A DNA stretch of 8,591 nt, taken from Roseomonas sp. (GTDB lineage Bacteria > Pseudomonadota > Alphaproteobacteria > Acetobacterales > Acetobacteraceae). The notes under the pieces are model-generated. The model did no database searches. It saw only the letters and a program-made list of their open reading frames with translations, and was not told the origin of the DNA. A program made the translations under genes and the position numbers. This document shows, one piece after another, positions 5,746 to 8,591 of the stretch (its first letter is position 1; each line of letters starts with the position of its first letter). Location: the NCBI GenBank assembly GCA_020249415.1, contig JADCFR010000083.1, positions 1-8,591 of the forward strand, given 5' to 3'.

Positions 5746-6213
5746 TCAGGCCGAGGCCGGCTTACCAATGCCAGCCGCGCCCGGCCGCCCGTAAAGATGC
5801 ATCGCGCGCCGTTCAAAGGCGCGCACCATCAAGCGCACCGCTTCATTGAAGACAACGCCAATCGCCACCTGCAGAATGCGGCTGCGGAATTCGAAATCCA
5901 CGAAGAAATCGACTTCCGTCCCGCCCGCCACCGGCGTGAAGCGCCAGTGATTGTTCAAATAGCGGAAGGGTCCATTCTCGTAGACCACATGAATATGGCC
6001 AGGCTTGTCCAGACCCACGCGGGACCGGAAGGTTTCGCGAAACATGCGAAAGCCAATGGTCAAATCCGCCACCAGCACCTGTTCATCGCGGCTGAGCACC
6101 CGTGCGCCAACACACCAGGGCAGGAATTCCGGATAGCGCGCCACATCGGCTACCATGTCGAAAAGCTGCTCCCGCGTATAGCGGAGTACCTTCTTTTCCG
6201 CATGGGTCGGCAT
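5746..6213 (-). CDS. COQ10/START-domain ubiquinone-binding protein (often auto-named RatA family)
   Basis: A 155-residue polyketide cyclase/START-type protein with no signal peptide. Hallmarks of the COQ10/RatA family are present: LFDMVADVARYPEFLPWC (17-34), RMFRETFRSRV (56-66), GPFRYLNNHWRF (81-92) and FEFRSRILQVAIG (107-119). COQ10 homologues bind ubiquinone in a hydrophobic pocket and support respiratory electron transfer. The E. coli relative RatA was described as a ribosome-association inhibitor, which is the source of the toxin name. The setting after lipA in an alphaproteobacterial operon favours the quinone role, and no RatB/RnfH-like partner is visible. The ATG at 6213 is one base after the lipA TGA, so translation is probably coupled. 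A longer frame from 6252 overlaps lipA and is less likely. Confidence 0.87.
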   Translation of the reverse strand: MPTHAEKKVLRYTREQLFDMVADVARYPEFLPWCVGARVLSRDEQVLVADLTIGFRMFRETFRSRVGLDKPGHIHVVYENGPFRYLNNHWRFTPVAGGTEVDFFVDFEFRSRILQVAIGVVFNEAVRLMVRAFERRAMHLYGRPGAAGIGKPASA

Positions 6214-6214
6214 G

Positions 6215-7234
6215 TCAGGCTTGTGCGGCCAATTGCGCGTTGCGCGCCGCACTCAGCGCCGCGAAGTCGCGATCCGCATGATAGGAGGAACGCGTCAAAG
6301 GTGTTGCCGACACCAACAGAAAACCCTTGCCGCGCGCGGCCTTGGCGTAATCCTCAAACTCATCCGGGGTCACGAAGCGATCCACGGCGGCATGCTTCAC
6401 CGATGGCTGCAGGTATTGGCCAATGGTGAGGAAATCCACCTCCGCACTGCGCAGATCATCCATCACTTGCAGTACTTCAATGCGCTTTTCGCCAAGCCCC
6501 ACCATGATGCCGGATTTGGTGAAAATGGAAGGATCAAGCTGTTTCACACGATCCAATAAGCGCAGCGAATGATAGTATCGCGCACCGGGCCGAATACTGG
6601 GATAGAGCGCCGGCACGGTTTCCAGATTGTGATTGAACACATCAGGCCGCGCCGCCACCACCACTTCCAGCGCGCCATCCTTGCGCAGAAAATCCGGTGT
6701 CAGCACCTCAATCGTTGTGCCCGGGGCCGCCACGCGAATCGCGCGAATGGTCTCAGCAAAATGCGCCGCACCGCCATCAGCCAGATCATCACGATCAACG
6801 CTGGTAATCACCACATGGCGCAGGCCGAGCGAGGCCACTGCTTCGGCCACGCGACGCGGTTCATCCGTATCCAAAGGCTTTGGAATGCCAGTTGCGACAT
6901 TGCAGAAGGAACAAGCGCGCGTGCAGGTCTCACCCATGATCATCATGGTGGCGTGGCGCTGAGACCAGCATTCGCCGATATTCGGGCAGGCCGCTTCTTC
7001 ACACACCGTGACCAGCTTCTTCTCCCGCATCAGGGCGCGGGTTTCCAGATAAACCGGATGCGTCGGCGCCTTCACCCGGATCCAGGCAGGCTTGCGCTGG
7101 ATGGGGTTGTCCGGGCGATGCGCCTTTTCCGGATGCCTTTCGGCACCCGTCTTGGCGGCGCGGTGGTCAATTTCGATGCGGGTCGGGGGCATGACGAGAC
7201 TTGATTTGAGCGGCTGATTCACCGCTTCGGTCAT
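6215..7234 (-). CDS. lipA: Lipoyl synthase (radical SAM)
   Basis: LipA, 339 residues, inserts two sulfurs into protein-bound octanoyl groups to make the lipoyl cofactor of 2-oxoacid dehydrogenase E2 subunits and the glycine cleavage H protein. Both Fe-S sites are intact. The auxiliary cluster cysteines are C78, C83 and C89 ([12 protein letters not shown]), with the partner serine in RSSYHA (315-320). The radical-SAM cluster is C104, C108 and C111 (CTRACSFC). The conserved GECW, MGETC and GIMVGLGE segments are also present. Its length is slightly above that of E. coli LipA owing to a longer, variable N-terminus. The ATG at 7234 has only a weak AGG upstream; Met15 (7192) is a less likely alternative. 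It lies 21 nt after lpd and 1 nt before the COQ10-domain gene, so the three genes form one transcription unit. Confidence 0.97.
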   Translation of the reverse strand: MTEAVNQPLKSSLVMPPTRIEIDHRAAKTGAERHPEKAHRPDNPIQRKPAWIRVKAPTHPVYLETRALMREKKLVTVCEEAACPNIGECWSQRHATMMIMGETCTRACSFCNVATGIPKPLDTDEPRRVAEAVASLGLRHVVITSVDRDDLADGGAAHFAETIRAIRVAAPGTTIEVLTPDFLRKDGALEVVVAARPDVFNHNLETVPALYPSIRPGARYYHSLRLLDRVKQLDPSIFTKSGIMVGLGEKRIEVLQVMDDLRSAEVDFLTIGQYLQPSVKHAAVDRFVTPDEFEDYAKAARGKGFLLVSATPLTRSSYHADRDFAALSAARNAQLAAQA

Positions 7235-7255
7235 ACGACCTACGCGGATCAGACG

Positions 7256-8591
7256 CTATATGTGGATCACCCGGCCGTAAGCATCAAGCACGCTTTCATG
7301 CATGGCTTCCGAAACCGTGGGGTGCGGGAAGACGGTATGCATCAATTCGGCCTCGGTTGTCTCCAGCGTACGGGCAATGCCGTAGCCTTGGATCATTTCC
7401 GTGACCTCCGGCCCCACCATATGGGCGCCGAGCAGCGCGCCGGTCTTGCCATCAAATACCGTCTTCACAAAGCCTTCGGGCTCACCCATCGCAATCGCCT
7501 TGCCATTGCCGATGAAGGGGAAGCGCCCGACCTTCACCTCGTGCCCGCGGGCCTTGGCTGCGGCTTCCGTGAGCCCAACCGAGGCCACTTGCGGCCGGCA
7601 ATAGGTGCAGCCCGGAATATTCAGCGTATCCATGGCATGTGGATGCAGTCCCGCGATGGCTTCGACGCAAATGATCCCCTCATGCGATGCCTTATGCGCC
7701 AACCAGGGCGGGCCGGTCAGATCGCCAATGGCGTAGACGCCAAGCTCTCCAGTGCGACCAAAGGCATCGGTCAGGATATGGGTGCGGTCCACCTGAATTT
7801 TCGTACCCTCAAGCCCAAGATCTTCAACATTGCCGACAATGCCAACGGCGCTGATCAACCGATCCGCCTTGATCTCGGTTACCTTGCCGCCGGCTTCGAC
7901 AATCGCGGCAATCGCATCGCCTTCCTTGCGCACGCCTTGCAGCTTGGCGCCAACCAGCACCTTCATGCCCTGCTTTTCAAAAGCCTTATGCACAAAGGCA
8001 GAAACCTCGGCATCTTCCACCGGCAGAATGCGATCCATCGCTTCAATCAGCGTCACTTCGGACCCCATATTGCGATAGAAGGACGCGAATTCAGACCCAA
8101 TGGCGCCTGACCCAATCACAATCAGCCGCTTCGGCAAGGCCGGCGCTGTCATGGCTTCGCGATAGGACCAAATGAGCTTTCCATCCGGTTCAATCCCCGG
8201 CAGCACGCGCGCCCGCGCACCGGTGGCCAGAATGATGTGCTTCGCCATCAATTCGGCTACCGGCTTGCCATCCTTGCTCACCGCAAGCTTGCCGCCACCG
8301 GCCAGCTTGCCATGGCCATCAAACACCGTGACCTTGTTCTTGCGCAGCAAATGCTTGACGCCGCCGGAAAGCTGCCCCGCCACGCTGCGCGACCGCTTAA
8401 CCACTTTCGCGAAATCAAAGCGGATATTGTCCGCCGCGAAGCCATAGGCATCCAGGCTATGCAGCAAATGATTGATCTCAGACGCGCGCAGCAGCGCCTT
8501 GGTGGGGATGCAACCCCAATTCAGACAAATGCCGCCCAGATTCTCGCGCTCCACCAAAGCGACTTTCATCTTCAATTGGCTGGCGCGAATG
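7256..8591 (-). CDS. lpdA: Dihydrolipoyl dehydrogenase (E3), N-terminus off the window
   Basis: The frame is open to the window edge and gives 444 residues, so about 20-25 N-terminal residues, including the FAD GxGxxG loop, are missing; the first visible residues IRASQLKMKVALVERE continue that Rossmann fold. The enzyme reoxidises dihydrolipoamide on E2 with FAD and NAD+. Visible elements (fragment numbering) are the redox disulfide C22/C27 in GGICLNWGCIPTK, the ATG motif ILATGARAR (120-128), the NAD-binding GSGAIGSE (160-167), the second FAD motif AIGDLTGPPWLAHKA, and the catalytic His-Glu pair in HPTVSE near the C-terminus. The VFPHPTVSEAMHE tail resembles the lpd encoded in alphaproteobacterial pyruvate dehydrogenase operons. 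A promoter and E1/E2 genes would lie off the right edge; that is inference. It is followed after 21 nt by lipA. Confidence 0.96.
   Translation of the reverse strand, partial: IRASQLKMKVALVERENLGGICLNWGCIPTKALLRASEINHLLHSLDAYGFAADNIRFDFAKVVKRSRSVAGQLSGGVKHLLRKNKVTVFDGHGKLAGGGKLAVSKDGKPVAELMAKHIILATGARARVLPGIEPDGKLIWSYREAMTAPALPKRLIVIGSGAIGSEFASFYRNMGSEVTLIEAMDRILPVEDAEVSAFVHKAFEKQGMKVLVGAKLQGVRKEGDAIAAIVEAGGKVTEIKADRLISAVGIVGNVEDLGLEGTKIQVDRTHILTDAFGRTGELGVYAIGDLTGPPWLAHKASHEGIICVEAIAGLHPHAMDTLNIPGCTYCRPQVASVGLTEAAAKARGHEVKVGRFPFIGNGKAIAMGEPEGFVKTVFDGKTGALLGAHMVGPEVTEMIQGYGIARTLETTEAELMHTVFPHPTVSEAMHESVLDAYGRVIHI

Noticed and set aside
5797..6429. 210-codon + strand frame across the COQ10-domain gene and the lipA end
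   Set aside because: Antisense to two well-identified genes and without recognisable motifs.
7262..8110. 282-codon open frame on the + strand
   Set aside because: Antisense shadow of the dihydrolipoyl dehydrogenase gene, without family motifs.

Overview
The window looks like chromosomal DNA of a GC-rich alphaproteobacterium. The best guess is a Rhodospirillales/Acetobacteraceae-type organism. The reasons are the lpd-lipA-COQ10 gene order, lipoyl synthase and dihydrolipoyl dehydrogenase of the alphaproteobacterial PDH-operon type, and a catabolic cluster rich in Bug (TctC-like) binding proteins and Tat-type signal peptides. The lineage is inferred from gene content, not from a marker gene.

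Left part (1-5736): an accessory carboxylic-acid catabolism/uptake cluster. On the + strand are the C-terminal part of a D-2-hydroxyacid dehydrogenase (1-400) and, 2 nt later, a MmgE/PrpD-family protein (403-1785). A strong hairpin (1792-1817) lies in the 39-nt convergent gap. On the - strand follow a Tat-signal amidohydrolase of the ACMSD-related superfamily (1825-3324) and, upstream of it, a Bug-family periplasmic binding protein (3592-4608). The 267-nt gap between these two holds a candidate terminator, an unexplained repeat/hairpin block and a candidate promoter/operator. A second, diverged Bug protein (4768-5736, +) is transcribed divergently from the first across about 160 nt of regulatory DNA. 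No transporter membrane subunits (TctA/TctB) and no regulator are visible. The enzymes would be expected to process a hydroxy- or unsaturated carboxylate delivered with the help of the binding proteins, but the substrate cannot be read from the sequence.

Right part (5746-8591, all - strand): a housekeeping operon read right to left. It consists of dihydrolipoyl dehydrogenase (N-terminus off the window), lipoyl synthase LipA, and a COQ10/START-domain protein, with gaps of 21 nt and 1 nt. These genes serve 2-oxoacid dehydrogenase complexes (lipoate synthesis and E3 reoxidation) and ubiquinone-dependent respiration. The operon meets the accessory cluster tail to tail with only 9 nt between stop codons.

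No tRNA, rRNA, CRISPR array, transposase or phage gene was seen. Nothing here clearly amounts to a new biological system. The least explained pieces are the 3397-3497 repeat/hairpin block and the amidohydrolase's unusually long leader before its twin-arginine motif.
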